DNA of 64,000 nt from Pseudomonas sp. Irchel 3E13 (lineage in GTDB: Bacteria > Pseudomonadota > Gammaproteobacteria > Pseudomonadales > Pseudomonadaceae), in contig NZ_FYDX01000013.1 in the NCBI RefSeq assembly GCF_900187455.1, positions 1 to 64,000 of the forward strand, written 5' to 3'. Positions 1-7,657 of the stretch are shown in pieces; positions within the stretch are counted from its first letter, which is position 1; each line of letters starts with the position of its first letter. The notes under the pieces are model-generated. The model did no database searches. It was not told where the DNA came from and was given only the letters and a program-made list of their open reading frames with translations. The position numbers and the translations under genes were made by a program.

Positions 1-2
1 TC

Positions 3-599
3 AGCTACCAACTCGACGCCTTCGCCGCACGCATGGGCGCCGGTTATAGCTGGCACGACATCGACAGCAAACGTCATGTCGCGGCGGGCAGCTACAACGA
101 AGAGCTGAAAGCCAAGTACAAGGCCGGCACCGCGCAGGTCTTCGGCGAAGTGGGCTACACCGTCGAGGCTGGCGGCGTGGCACTGGAACCGTTCGCCGGC
201 ATCGCCTACGTCAACTACGACAGCGACACCGGCCGCGAGAAAGGCGGGGCGGGTGCGTTGGAGGCCAGTTCGAAACAGGACGCGACCTTCACCACCGTCG
301 GCCTGCGCGCCGGCAAGCAATTCACCTTGGGTAACGGCACCACCCTGACCCCGCGCGGCAGCCTCGGCTGGCGGCATGCCTTCGGCGATACCACGCCGGA
401 TGCTGATCTGCGCTTTGTCGATGGTGGTGCGGCGTTCAGCACCCAAGGCGTACCGATCGCCAAGGATGCCGCCGTGGTCGAGGCGGGGCTGGATGTGAGT
501 GTTGGCGCGGCGGGCAAGCTGGGTGTTGGCTATTCGGGGCAATTGTCCAGCGATAGCCGGGACCATGCAGTGACTGTGAGCTTCAGCATGGGCTTCTAG
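3..599 (+). CDS. Autotransporter beta-barrel domain, C-terminal part (5' truncated by window)
   Basis: The frame is open from the window edge (Ser-Tyr-Gln-Leu-Asp) and ends with Phe-Ser-Met-Gly-Phe and a stop. The protein shows alternating amphipathic strands, a Gly/Tyr-rich middle and a terminal aromatic residue. These are features of the autotransporter (type Va secretion) translocator that forms an outer-membrane beta-barrel and carries an N-terminal passenger to the surface. Only about 198 residues of the barrel are present, so the passenger and its function cannot be read. A REP pair follows directly, and the next gene is on the other strand, so this is the 3' end of a transcription unit. 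The assignment rests on fold-like composition rather than a diagnostic motif. Confidence 0.78.
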   Translation, partial: SYQLDAFAARMGAGYSWHDIDSKRHVAAGSYNEELKAKYKAGTAQVFGEVGYTVEAGGVALEPFAGIAYVNYDSDTGREKGGAGALEASSKQDATFTTVGLRAGKQFTLGNGTTLTPRGSLGWRHAFGDTTPDADLRFVDGGAAFSTQGVPIAKDAAVVEAGLDVSVGAAGKLGVGYSGQLSSDSRDHAVTVSFSMGF

Positions 600-606
600 G
601 GCCTAA

Positions 607-690
607 ATCGCTGGCAAGCCAGCTTCCACAGATTCAGCACTGAACTTGAGACTTGTGCAGTATCTGTGGGAGCCGGGCTTGCCGGCGATG
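607..690. repeat. REP pair (inverted)
   Basis: Two inverted REP units with cores GCTGGCAAGCCAGC and GGGCTTGCCGGCGATG face each other between convergent genes. Each has the usual flank of the form TCCCACAG. The pair can fold into a hairpin and may act as a transcription or mRNA-decay boundary. Confidence 0.8.
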
Positions 691-693
691 CTC

Positions 694-1716
694 TTAACCG
701 CGCTGCCGCGCCAGCGTCATCGCGGTATCTTCAATCATGTCCTCCTGCCCGCCGACCATCCCGCGTCGGCCCATCTCCACGAGAATCTCCCGCGCCGACA
801 CGCCGTATTTCTTCTCGGCGCGCTTGGCGAACAACAAGAACGAACCGTAGACCCCGGCAAAGCCCATGGTCAGGGCATCGCGGTCGCTGCGGATCGGGAA
901 GTCCATGATCGGCACCACCAAATCCTCGGCCACGTCCTGGATCTGGAACAGGTTGACGCCGGTCTCGATCCCCATCCGTTCACACACCGCTACCAACACT
1001 TCCATCGGCGTATTACCGGCACCGGCGCCAAGCCCCGCGCAGGCGGCATCGATGCGGGTGGCGCCAGCGGCGATGGCGGCAATCGAGTTGGACACGCCCA
1101 TCGACAGGTTGTGGTGGCCGTGGAAGCCGATTTCGGTTTCCGGGTTGAGCGCGGCACGCAGGGTGGCGACGCGCACGCTCACGTCCTCGGGCAACAGGTA
1201 ACCCGCCGAGTCGGTGAGGTAGATGCAGTTGGCACCGTAGCTCTCCATCAACTTGCCCTGTTTCGCCAGGCCCTCGGGGCTGTTCATGTGGGCCATCATC
1301 AGGAACCCGACCGTGTCCAGGCCCAGCTTGCGGGCGTGGGTAATGTGCTGCTCGCTGACATCGGCCTCGGTGCAGTGGGTAGCCACGCGAAGGGTGGAAA
1401 CCCCGAGTTCATGGGCCATCTTCAGGTGATCGACGGTGCCGATGCCGGGCAGTAGCAGGGCGGAGACTTTCGCCTGCTTCATCAGCGGGATCACCGCCGA
1501 CAGGTAGGCTTCGTCGCTGTGGGCCGGGAAACCGTAGTTCACCGAGCTGCCGCCGAGGCCGTCGCCGTGGGTGACTTCGATCAGCGGGATGCCGGCGGCA
1601 TCGAGGCCGCAGGCGATGTCTTTCATCTGTTGCAGGCTGATCTGGTGACGCTTGGGGTGCATGCCGTCACGCAGGCACATGTCGTGTACGGTGATGCGCT
1701 TGCCACGAAGGTCCAT
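694..1716 (-). CDS. hsaF: 4-hydroxy-2-oxovalerate/4-hydroxy-2-oxohexanoate aldolase
   Basis: This 340-residue protein is a DRE-TIM (HMGL-like) class II aldolase that cleaves 4-hydroxy-2-oxoacids to pyruvate and an aldehyde, which is channelled to the partner dehydrogenase. The N-terminal motif has Arg16, Asp17 and His20, and the metal motif HGHHN is at about 199-203, at the spacing known for BphI/DmpG. The gene lies 10 bp downstream of the acylating aldehyde dehydrogenase and follows an HsaE-like hydratase, so hsaE-hsaG-hsaF form one minus-strand unit. Because the rest of the island is steroid-specific, the likely substrate is 4-hydroxy-2-oxohexanoate from rings A/B, giving pyruvate and propanal. 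The substrate assignment is inferred from context; the aldolase family is certain. Confidence 0.9.
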   Translation of the reverse strand: MDLRGKRITVHDMCLRDGMHPKRHQISLQQMKDIACGLDAAGIPLIEVTHGDGLGGSSVNYGFPAHSDEAYLSAVIPLMKQAKVSALLLPGIGTVDHLKMAHELGVSTLRVATHCTEADVSEQHITHARKLGLDTVGFLMMAHMNSPEGLAKQGKLMESYGANCIYLTDSAGYLLPEDVSVRVATLRAALNPETEIGFHGHHNLSMGVSNSIAAIAAGATRIDAACAGLGAGAGNTPMEVLVAVCERMGIETGVNLFQIQDVAEDLVVPIMDFPIRSDRDALTMGFAGVYGSFLLFAKRAEKKYGVSAREILVEMGRRGMVGGQEDMIEDTAMTLARQRG

Positions 1717-1726
1717 GGTGTTCTCC

Positions 1727-2650
1727 TTAGGCGTGGGCGGGCTGGACGGCGCGCAATTGCAGCTCGCCCTTGAGGATGGCTTCGGCGTACATCTCGGCGG
1801 TGCGCGCGGCGGCGGCGGTCATGATGTCGAGGTTGCCGGCGTACTTGGGCAGGTAGTCGCCCAGGCCCTCGACCTCCATGAACACCGAGACCCGGTTGCC
1901 GTCGAACACCGGCCCGTTGACCAGCTTGTAGCCCGGCACATAGCGCTGGACCTCGGCGATCATAGCGTCGATGGCCGCGCGAATGGCGTCCTGGTCAGGT
2001 TCGCCTTCGGTCAGGCAGTGCACGGTGTCGCGCATGATCAGCGGCGGCTCGGCCGGGTTGATGATGATGATTGCCTTGCCTTTTTTCGCGCCGCCGACTT
2101 TCTCGATAGCGCTGGAGGTGGTGCGGGTGAATTCGTCGATGTTCTTGCGCGTGCCCGGGCCCACCGATTTCGACGCCGCAGTGGCGATGATCTCTGCATA
2201 CGCCACCGGCTGCACGCTGGACACTGCCGCCACCAGCGGAATGGTGGCCTGGCCGCCGCAGGTGACCATATTGACGTTCATCGCGCCCAGGCCGAGGTTG
2301 GCCTCGAGGTTGACCGGCGGCACGCAGTACGGGCCGATGGCCGCGGGCGTCAGGTCGATCATCAGCACGCCCAGCTCATTCAGCTTGCGGCTGTTTTCCG
2401 CGTGGACGTAGGCCGAGGTGGCGTCGAAAGCGATCTGGATGTTGTCGTCGAGCACGTGCGGCAGCAGCCCGTCGACGCCGTCCGCGGTGGTTTTCAGGCC
2501 CAGTTCGCGGGCGCGCGCGAGGCCTTCGGAGGTGGCGTCGATGCCGACCATCCACACCGGTTCCAGTACCTCGCTGCGCTTGAGTTTGTACAGCAGGTCG
2601 GTGCCGATATTGCCCGGCCCGATCAGCGCGCATCTGATTTTCTTGCTCAT
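1727..2650 (-). CDS. hsaG: Acetaldehyde/propanal dehydrogenase (CoA-acylating)
   Basis: This 307-residue protein matches the BphJ/DmpF/HsaG family. It has an N-terminal Rossmann motif (GPGNIGTD, from about residue 11) and the catalytic cysteine in the motif MVTCGGQ at about Cys131. It oxidises the aldehyde released by the adjacent aldolase to an acyl-CoA with NAD+ and works as a complex with it. It sits between the hydratase and aldolase genes with short gaps. A second family member is encoded at 60540-61466 in the catechol operon, so the genome has separate copies for the two pathways. In this steroid context propanoyl-CoA is the expected product. Confidence 0.92.
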   Translation of the reverse strand: MSKKIRCALIGPGNIGTDLLYKLKRSEVLEPVWMVGIDATSEGLARARELGLKTTADGVDGLLPHVLDDNIQIAFDATSAYVHAENSRKLNELGVLMIDLTPAAIGPYCVPPVNLEANLGLGAMNVNMVTCGGQATIPLVAAVSSVQPVAYAEIIATAASKSVGPGTRKNIDEFTRTTSSAIEKVGGAKKGKAIIIINPAEPPLIMRDTVHCLTEGEPDQDAIRAAIDAMIAEVQRYVPGYKLVNGPVFDGNRVSVFMEVEGLGDYLPKYAGNLDIMTAAAARTAEMYAEAILKGELQLRAVQPAHA

Positions 2651-2672
2651 CGTCTGTGGCTCCCCAGGGTGC

Positions 2673-3464
2673 TCAAGGTATGAAGCGCAGGCTGGACTGG
2701 CCCAGCCCGCTCATGGAAAGGCTGATGCGATCACCGGCGGTGACCGGCACCAGCGGCGCCAGGGCGCCGGAAAGAATGATTTCGCCACGGCGAAACGGAA
2801 TGCCCAGTTCGCCCAGGGTGTTGGCCAGCCAGGCCACCGCCGCGCAGGGATGCCCCTGAACCGCCGAGCCGAAGCCGCTGCCGGCGGGCACGCCGTTCTT
2901 CAGCAGGTGCATTTCGACGCGGGCCAGGTCCAGCTCGCGCGGGTCGATACGCTGGGTGCCGAGGGCGAATACGCCGCAGGAGGCGTTGTCGGCGACCGTG
3001 TCCTGGATGCGGATCTGCCAGTTGTCGATCCGCGAATCGACGATCTCGAAGCACGGCATCACCGACTCGGTCGCGGCGAGCACGTCGTCGGCGCTGATGC
3101 CGGGACCGTGCAGGTCCTCGGCGAGGACAAAGGCGATCTCGCCCTCGGCCCGGGGCTGGATCAGGTGGTAGCGGGCCAGGCTGACATCGCTGCCATCGGC
3201 CACTTGCATGGCGTTGGTGAGGAAACCGAAATCGGGCTGATGCACGTCGAGCATCTCTTGCACGGCGCGGCTGGTGACGCCGATTTTCTTGCCCACCACC
3301 TGCTCGCCGAGGGCTTCGCGACGTTGCAGGAAACGCAGGGAAATGCGGTACGCGTCATCCAGGGTGATATCTGGAAAGCGCTCGCTCAGCGGCGCGAGGG
3401 TCTTGCGGCTGCGCAGGGCGTGGAACAGCTCGGCGCCGAGGGCATCGATCAAATGGGCGTCCAT
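2673..3464 (-). CDS. hsaE: 2-hydroxyhexa-2,4-dienoate / 2-oxopent-4-enoate hydratase
   Basis: This 263-residue protein belongs to the MhpD/HsaE hydratase family within the fumarylacetoacetate hydrolase-like fold. Recognisable blocks are KKIGVTS near residue 50, AEGEIAFVL with acidic metal ligands near residue 105, and CFEIVDSRI near residue 135. It adds water to the dienoate released by HsaD, giving a 4-hydroxy-2-oxoacid for the aldolase. The open frame extends upstream to 3668, but that extension is basic, low-complexity and antisense-like, and it crosses a terminator; the ATG at 3464 starts the family-typical sequence. A paralogue lies at 58681-59466 in the catechol operon. Confidence 0.9.
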   Translation of the reverse strand: MDAHLIDALGAELFHALRSRKTLAPLSERFPDITLDDAYRISLRFLQRREALGEQVVGKKIGVTSRAVQEMLDVHQPDFGFLTNAMQVADGSDVSLARYHLIQPRAEGEIAFVLAEDLHGPGISADDVLAATESVMPCFEIVDSRIDNWQIRIQDTVADNASCGVFALGTQRIDPRELDLARVEMHLLKNGVPAGSGFGSAVQGHPCAAVAWLANTLGELGIPFRRGEIILSGALAPLVPVTAGDRISLSMSGLGQSSLRFIP

Positions 3465-3485
3465 GACGGGGCTCTTTCTGCAGGA

Positions 3486-3529
3486 AGAAAAAAGGCCGGC
3501 CCCAACGGGTTCAAGGTGCCGGCCAAAAA
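3486..3529 (-). terminator. Intrinsic terminator between the SDR gene and hsaE
   Basis: On the minus strand a 7-bp GGCCGGC/GCCGGCC stem is followed by a run of six T. An A-run on the other flank makes it potentially bidirectional. It lies between the SDR stop (3542) and the hsaE start (3464), so hsaEGF may be attenuated relative to the SDR gene or may need its own promoter. Confidence 0.7.
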
Positions 3530-3541
3530 GGGGAAGCGGTG

Positions 3542-4315
3542 TCAGCCGACCCAGACGCTGGAATCGGCGCCGCCATCGACATCGATGATCTTGCCGGTGA
3601 CCCAGGCCGAGGCCGAGCTCGCCAGGTACAGCGCGGCGGCGGCGATGTCCTCGGGGGTGCCCAGGCACTTGAGCGGGGTGTTGGCTTCCATGCTCTGGCG
3701 CATGGCGGCGGGCATGACCCCGGCGAGGGCGTCGGTCAGGGTCGGGCCGGGCGCCACGGCGTTGACCCGCACCTGCGGGGCGAAATCCTGGGCCAGCAGA
3801 CGGGTCAGGTGGCTGAGGGCGGCCTTGGCGCTGCCGTAGGCGCTGAAGTGACGCTGCGAATAACGCGCCGCCACCGAACTGACGTTGATGATGTTGCCGC
3901 CGCCGACCTCGCGCATCAGCGGCACACAGAGCTGGCAGAAGGCGTAGGCGGTGGAGACGTTGAAACGCAGGATCTCGTCGAACTGTTCCGGGCTCAACTG
4001 CAGCGGGTCATTGGGCCCGCCACCGCCAACGTTGTTCACCAGATGGGTAATGCGGCCCAGTTGCTCGTGGCTCTGGCGGACCAGGGCCTGGCGTTGTTCG
4101 CTGTCGTTGACATCGCAGGCGATGGCCAGGGCGCGCCGGCCGAGGGCGCGGACCTCCGCGGCCACCGCCTCGACGTCCACCAGAGAGCGCGCCGAGCAGA
4201 CCACATCGGCCCCGGCCTCGGCATAGGCCAGGGCAATCGCGCGGCCGATTCCACGGCCACTGCCGGTGACAATGGCGACGCTGCCGTCCAGTTGGAATCG
4301 CTTGAGGATAGTCAT
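3542..4315 (-). CDS. SDR oxidoreductase, 7alpha-hydroxysteroid dehydrogenase-like
   Basis: This 257-residue classical short-chain dehydrogenase has the cofactor motif TGSGRGIG (about 17-24), the motif NNVGGGG (about 94-100) and a catalytic set Ser147, Tyr160, Lys164. The run of four glycines after NNV resembles NNAGGGGP of E. coli 7alpha-HSDH (HdhA), whose catalytic residues fall one position earlier. It probably interconverts a steroid hydroxyl and ketone with NAD(P). It is first in the minus-strand unit leading to hsaEGF, and copy (a) of the shared steroid motif lies 65 bp upstream of its start. The exact hydroxyl position (7alpha or another) cannot be read from sequence. Confidence 0.8.
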   Translation of the reverse strand: MTILKRFQLDGSVAIVTGSGRGIGRAIALAYAEAGADVVCSARSLVDVEAVAAEVRALGRRALAIACDVNDSEQRQALVRQSHEQLGRITHLVNNVGGGGPNDPLQLSPEQFDEILRFNVSTAYAFCQLCVPLMREVGGGNIINVSSVAARYSQRHFSAYGSAKAALSHLTRLLAQDFAPQVRVNAVAPGPTLTDALAGVMPAAMRQSMEANTPLKCLGTPEDIAAAALYLASSASAWVTGKIIDVDGGADSSVWVG

Positions 4316-4380
4316 GGGCTGTCCCTTCTCCTGTGGTTTGGATGATGGAAGGGACTATGGCCGGGGCGGGGATTTGGGGG

Positions 4381-4399
4381 CATCGTCTCAATGGACTAG
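4381..4399 (-). promoter_or_regulatory. Steroid-operon motif, copy (a)
   Basis: Read on the minus strand this is CTAGTCC-ATTGA-GACGATG followed by CCCCC. It lies 65 bp upstream of the SDR start at 4315 and matches the pattern found before six other operons of the island. Confidence 0.65.
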
Positions 4400-4488
4400 C
4401 GGGATGGAGTGAAATATGTGGAACCACTGATGCTCGGCCGTTGATCCGGCGGTGCACTAGGTTGGGGTCTCTATTGCAGGAGGCTGAT

Positions 4489-4944
4489 ATGGATCGTCCA
4501 CACAACAAGCGTTTGCGCCATGGTCGTTTTTCCGAGCAGGGGCGTTTGTATCTTCTGACCACTACGGTTGCGGACAGGGTCCCGATTTTTCGGGAGATGT
4601 GCCTGGCGAGACTGGTAATTGTACAGTTCCGGCAAGTGCAGGATGAGGGGCTGGCGAATTCGTTGGCTTGGGTTGTAATGCCTGACCATATTCACTGGTT
4701 GATAGAGCTGCGGCAGACCAGCCTCAACACGCTGATGCAGCGCTTCAAGTCGCGTAGCGCCCGCCTGGTCAACGCGGCGGGCGGGCGCCAGGGGCGGCTG
4801 TGGCAGCCGGGCTTTCATGATCGGGCGTTGCGCCGGGAGGACGATATTCTCGAGGTTGCGCGGTACATCGTGGCCAATCCTTTGAGGGCCGGGCTTGTGC
4901 AGCGCTTGGGTGATTATCCGCATTGGGATGCCGTGTGGTTGTAG
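4489..4944 (+). CDS. REP-associated tyrosine transposase (RAYT, Y1 family)
   Basis: This 151-residue protein carries the HUH motif MPDHIHWLIE with His67 and His69. The C-terminal blocks LWQPGFHDRALR and YIVANPLRAGL are typical of RAYT (IS200/IS605-related) enzymes, which are linked to the spread of REP elements. The ATG at 4489 follows GCAGGAGGCTGAT, a good Shine-Dalgarno sequence; upstream in-frame sequence is not family-like. REP sequences of its cognate type begin immediately after the stop. The gene sits between the divergent steroid operons starting at 4315 and 5382, so it and its REPs are an insertion in the island. It appears intact. Confidence 0.92.
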   Translation: MDRPHNKRLRHGRFSEQGRLYLLTTTVADRVPIFREMCLARLVIVQFRQVQDEGLANSLAWVVMPDHIHWLIELRQTSLNTLMQRFKSRSARLVNAAGGRQGRLWQPGFHDRALRREDDILEVARYIVANPLRAGLVQRLGDYPHWDAVWL

Positions 4945-5262
4945 GGCCATCGCGAGCAAGCTCGCTCCTACAGGTTGGGGATGGGGGGGTAGGAGCGAGC
5001 TTGCTCGCGATGCGCCGCGCAGGCGGCGCTCGATCTAAAGAACGCTGAAATCCCTCTGTTGCGCCGGGAGGGTGATTCCTATGAGGGCCGGGCTTGTGCA
5101 GCGGTTGGGTGATTATCTGCGTTGGGATGCAGCGTGGCTGTGGGGCCATCGCGAGCAAGCTCGCTCCTACAGGTGGGGTAGGGGCTCAGGCTGGGGTAGG
5201 AGCGAGCTTGCTCGCGATGCGCCGCGCGGGCGGCGCTCGATCTCAAGAGCACTGAAATCCCC
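4945..5262. repeat. REP cluster with tandem duplication of the RAYT 3' end
   Basis: Two inverted REP pairs (about 4947-5037 and 5146-5245) share the core GCGAGCAAGCTCGC and a longer companion containing GCCGCGC and GGCGCTCGATCT. Between them, 5060-5142 repeats the RAYT 3' end with an internal deletion; the segment beginning GAGGGCCGGGCTTGTG recurs at 4884 and 5083, a 199-bp period. The copy is too short to encode an enzyme. The rest of the gap up to 5381 holds only the motif and leader of the next operon. Confidence 0.82.
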
Positions 5263-5288
5263 CGCCATGCCCTCGATACCAAAAAGCC

Positions 5289-5307
5289 CTAGTCCGCTTT
5301 GACGATG
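5289..5307 (+). promoter_or_regulatory. Steroid-operon motif, copy (b)
   Basis: The sequence is CTAGTCC-GCTTT-GACGATG, followed by AACGACCCC. It lies 74 bp upstream of the hsaA-like start at 5382. Confidence 0.65.
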
Positions 5308-5381
5308 AACGACCCCGCCCGCGAATCCGATCATCCCCCTCAGCTTGCGCAAGGGCGCAACCAGATCGGGAGAGTCGAGCG

Positions 5382-6569
5382 ATGTACAGCATGCGTGACA
5401 AGAATGAAGAAGAAGTCGAGCTGATCGAGCGGGCACGACGCCTGGTGCCGTTGCTCAAGGAGCGCGCCGCGCAGGCCGAGCGCGAGCAGCGGGTGCCGGA
5501 CGAGAGCATCATCGAGCTGCAAGCCGCCGGTCTGTTGCGCGCGCTGCAACCCCGCGCTTTCGGCGGCTACGAGGTCGACCCGCGGACCTTTTTCGAAATC
5601 CAGATGATCCTCGCCGAGGGCTGCATGTCCACCGCCTGGATCTACGGCGTGATGGGCGTGCACCCCTGGCAATTGGCGCGCTACCCGATCGAGGCGCAAC
5701 GCGAGGTCTGGGCCAATGACCACGGCGCGCTGATTTCTTCCACCTACATGCCGTCGGCCAAGGTCACGGTGGTGGAGGGCGGCTACCGCATCAGCGGACG
5801 CTGGGGCTTCTCCAGCGGCAGCGAGCACTGCCAGTGGGTGTTCCTCGGCGGCATCCTGCCGGCCGACGGCGATTTCACCAGCGAGCACGGCACCTTCCTG
5901 CTGCCGCGCCAGGACTACCGCATCGAGCACAACTGGGACGTGCTCGGCCTGCGCGGCACCGGCAGCCACGACATCGTGGTCGAGGACGCGTTTGTCCCGG
6001 CGCACCGCGTGCAGCGCACCAACAACTGGCGGATCGAAGCCACCCCGGGCCGCCTGGTCAACACCAACCCGATCTACGCCATTCCCTTCGCCCAGGTGTT
6101 TTCCCGCGCGGTTTCGACCTCGGCCATCGGCGCGCTGCAAGGGGCGATCAACGAGTTCCGCGCCAATGCCGCCGCGCACATCGGCAAGCACGGTGCGCGT
6201 ACCGCGGACGACCCGGTGGCGCAAATCTCGGTGGCCGAGGCGGTGATCACCGTCGATGCCCTCAAGCTGGTGCTGGAGCGCAACTACGACCACCTGATGA
6301 GCCTGGCCTGCGCCGGCGAGTACCCGGACACCGAAACCCGCCTGCTGTATCGCTATCAATCGTCCTATGTGACCAACGTCTGCGCCGACCGGGTCAACGA
6401 CCTGCTGCGCAGCATGGCCGCGTCCGGGTTGTACAACAGCAACCCGGTGGCGCGGCTGTTCCGTGACCTGCACCAGGCCCGCGGCCACATCGCCAACAAC
6501 TTCATGGCCTACGGGCGCAGCTTCGGCGCGGTGCAACTGGGCCTGCCCAACCCGGACCCGTTCGTCTGA
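5382..6569 (+). CDS. hsaA: 3-HSA hydroxylase oxygenase component, HsaA-like flavin monooxygenase
   Basis: This 395-residue protein has the acyl-CoA dehydrogenase fold of group D two-component flavin monooxygenases. The start AQAEREQRVPDESI, the motif GGYEVDP, the segment WDVLGLRGTGSHD and the C-terminal AYGRSFGAVQLG are typical of HsaA/TesA2. Those enzymes use reduced flavin and O2 to convert 3-hydroxy-9,10-secoandrostatriene-dione to the 3,4-catechol that HsaC cleaves. It is the first gene of a unit with the ferredoxin reductase and FadD3-like ligase. The usual partner flavin reductase HsaB is not in the window. Translation could also start at the Met codon 9 bp downstream. Confidence 0.85.
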   Translation: MYSMRDKNEEEVELIERARRLVPLLKERAAQAEREQRVPDESIIELQAAGLLRALQPRAFGGYEVDPRTFFEIQMILAEGCMSTAWIYGVMGVHPWQLARYPIEAQREVWANDHGALISSTYMPSAKVTVVEGGYRISGRWGFSSGSEHCQWVFLGGILPADGDFTSEHGTFLLPRQDYRIEHNWDVLGLRGTGSHDIVVEDAFVPAHRVQRTNNWRIEATPGRLVNTNPIYAIPFAQVFSRAVSTSAIGALQGAINEFRANAAAHIGKHGARTADDPVAQISVAEAVITVDALKLVLERNYDHLMSLACAGEYPDTETRLLYRYQSSYVTNVCADRVNDLLRSMAASGLYNSNPVARLFRDLHQARGHIANNFMAYGRSFGAVQLGLPNPDPFV

Positions 6570-6634
6570 GGCCCATCCCATCGCGCGTCCGCCTGCCTGT
6601 GCCGCACAGGCAGGTCGCCCGGAGTACCTGAACC

Positions 6635-7657
6635 ATGAATGACTATCTGAGCTTGCGCGTGGCGCGGGTGATCGAGGAAACGGTCGACGCCCGCTCGTTG
6701 GTGTTCGACATCCCCGAGCACCTGGCCGAGCGTTTTCGTTATCAACCCGGGCAGTTCCTGACCCTGCGGGTGCCGTTCGAAGGCGGCTGGCTGCCGCGTT
6801 GCTATTCGCTGTCGAGCACGCCGTTGCTGGACGAGCCGTTGCGGGTGACCGTCAAGCGCGTGCGCGAGGGCCGCGCCTCCAACTGGCTGTGCGAAGAACT
6901 GCAGGAAGGCCAGACCCTGGAAGTGCTGCCGCCCGCCGGGGTGTTCGTGCCGCGCTCGCTGGACAGCGATCTGCTGCTGTTCGGTGGCGGCAGCGGCGTG
7001 ACACCGGTGCTGTCGATCCTGCGCTCGGCCTTGCTCGCCGGCACTGGCAGGATCTTGCTGATCTACGCCAACCGCGACGAGCAGTCGGTGATCTTCCGCG
7101 ACGAGCTGCGCTTCCTCGCCAACGCCCATCCGCAGCGCCTGCAGATCGTCCATTGGCTGGACTCGGTGCAAGGCGTGCCGGCCACGGCGCAACTGGCCGA
7201 ACTGGCGCGTCCGTTTATCGATGCCCAGGCCTTTATCTGCGGCCCGGCGCCGTTCATGGATGCCGCGGTGGCCGCGCTGAAAAGCCTCGGCATGCCCACT
7301 GGCCGCGTGCATGTCGAGCGTTTCGTCTCGCTGCCGGGCGAAGGCGAAGCGTTGCCGCTGGTGGTCAGCGAGGCGGCGATGGCCGCGCAACTGGCGGTGC
7401 GTCTGGACGGCGAGGACTACGAGTTGCCCTGCGACAGCGGCGAAACCGTGCTCGACGCCATGCAGCGCGCCGGCCTCAACCCGCCCAGCGCCTGCCGCGT
7501 CGGCGGCTGCGCCTCGTGCATGTGCACCCTGGAAAGCGGCGCGGTCGACCTGCTGCACAACGATGCGCTGGACGCAGGCGAGCTGGCCGAGGGCTGGATT
7601 CTCGCCTGCCAGGCCGTGCCCACTACCGCGCAATTGCGTATCCGCTTCCCCGAATGA
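6635..7657 (+). CDS. kshB: Oxygenase reductase (FNR-type plus 2Fe-2S), KshB-like
   Basis: The 340 residues comprise an FAD domain (RCYS at 55-58), an NAD-binding domain beginning GGGSGVTP near residue 119, and a C-terminal plant-type 2Fe-2S ferredoxin with Cys287, Cys292, Cys295 and Cys325. This layout is that of class IA oxygenase reductases such as KshB and PaaE. It passes electrons from NADH to a Rieske oxygenase, plausibly 3-ketosteroid 9alpha-hydroxylase KshA, which is not in this window. It follows the HsaA-like gene and overlaps the next gene by ATGA, so it is co-translated with steroid genes. The KshB role is inferred from that context. Confidence 0.75.
   Translation: MNDYLSLRVARVIEETVDARSLVFDIPEHLAERFRYQPGQFLTLRVPFEGGWLPRCYSLSSTPLLDEPLRVTVKRVREGRASNWLCEELQEGQTLEVLPPAGVFVPRSLDSDLLLFGGGSGVTPVLSILRSALLAGTGRILLIYANRDEQSVIFRDELRFLANAHPQRLQIVHWLDSVQGVPATAQLAELARPFIDAQAFICGPAPFMDAAVAALKSLGMPTGRVHVERFVSLPGEGEALPLVVSEAAMAAQLAVRLDGEDYELPCDSGETVLDAMQRAGLNPPSACRVGGCASCMCTLESGAVDLLHNDALDAGELAEGWILACQAVPTTAQLRIRFPE

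Noticed and set aside
3465..3668. N-terminal extension of the hsaE frame to 3668
   Set aside because: The extension is basic and low in complexity and crosses a terminator and the end of the SDR gene; the family sequence begins at 3464.
6799..7653. Extended start of the FadD3-like frame, suggesting a fusion
   Set aside because: The extra 285 codons are an out-of-frame shadow of the reductase gene; the ATGA overlap gives a normal-length ligase.
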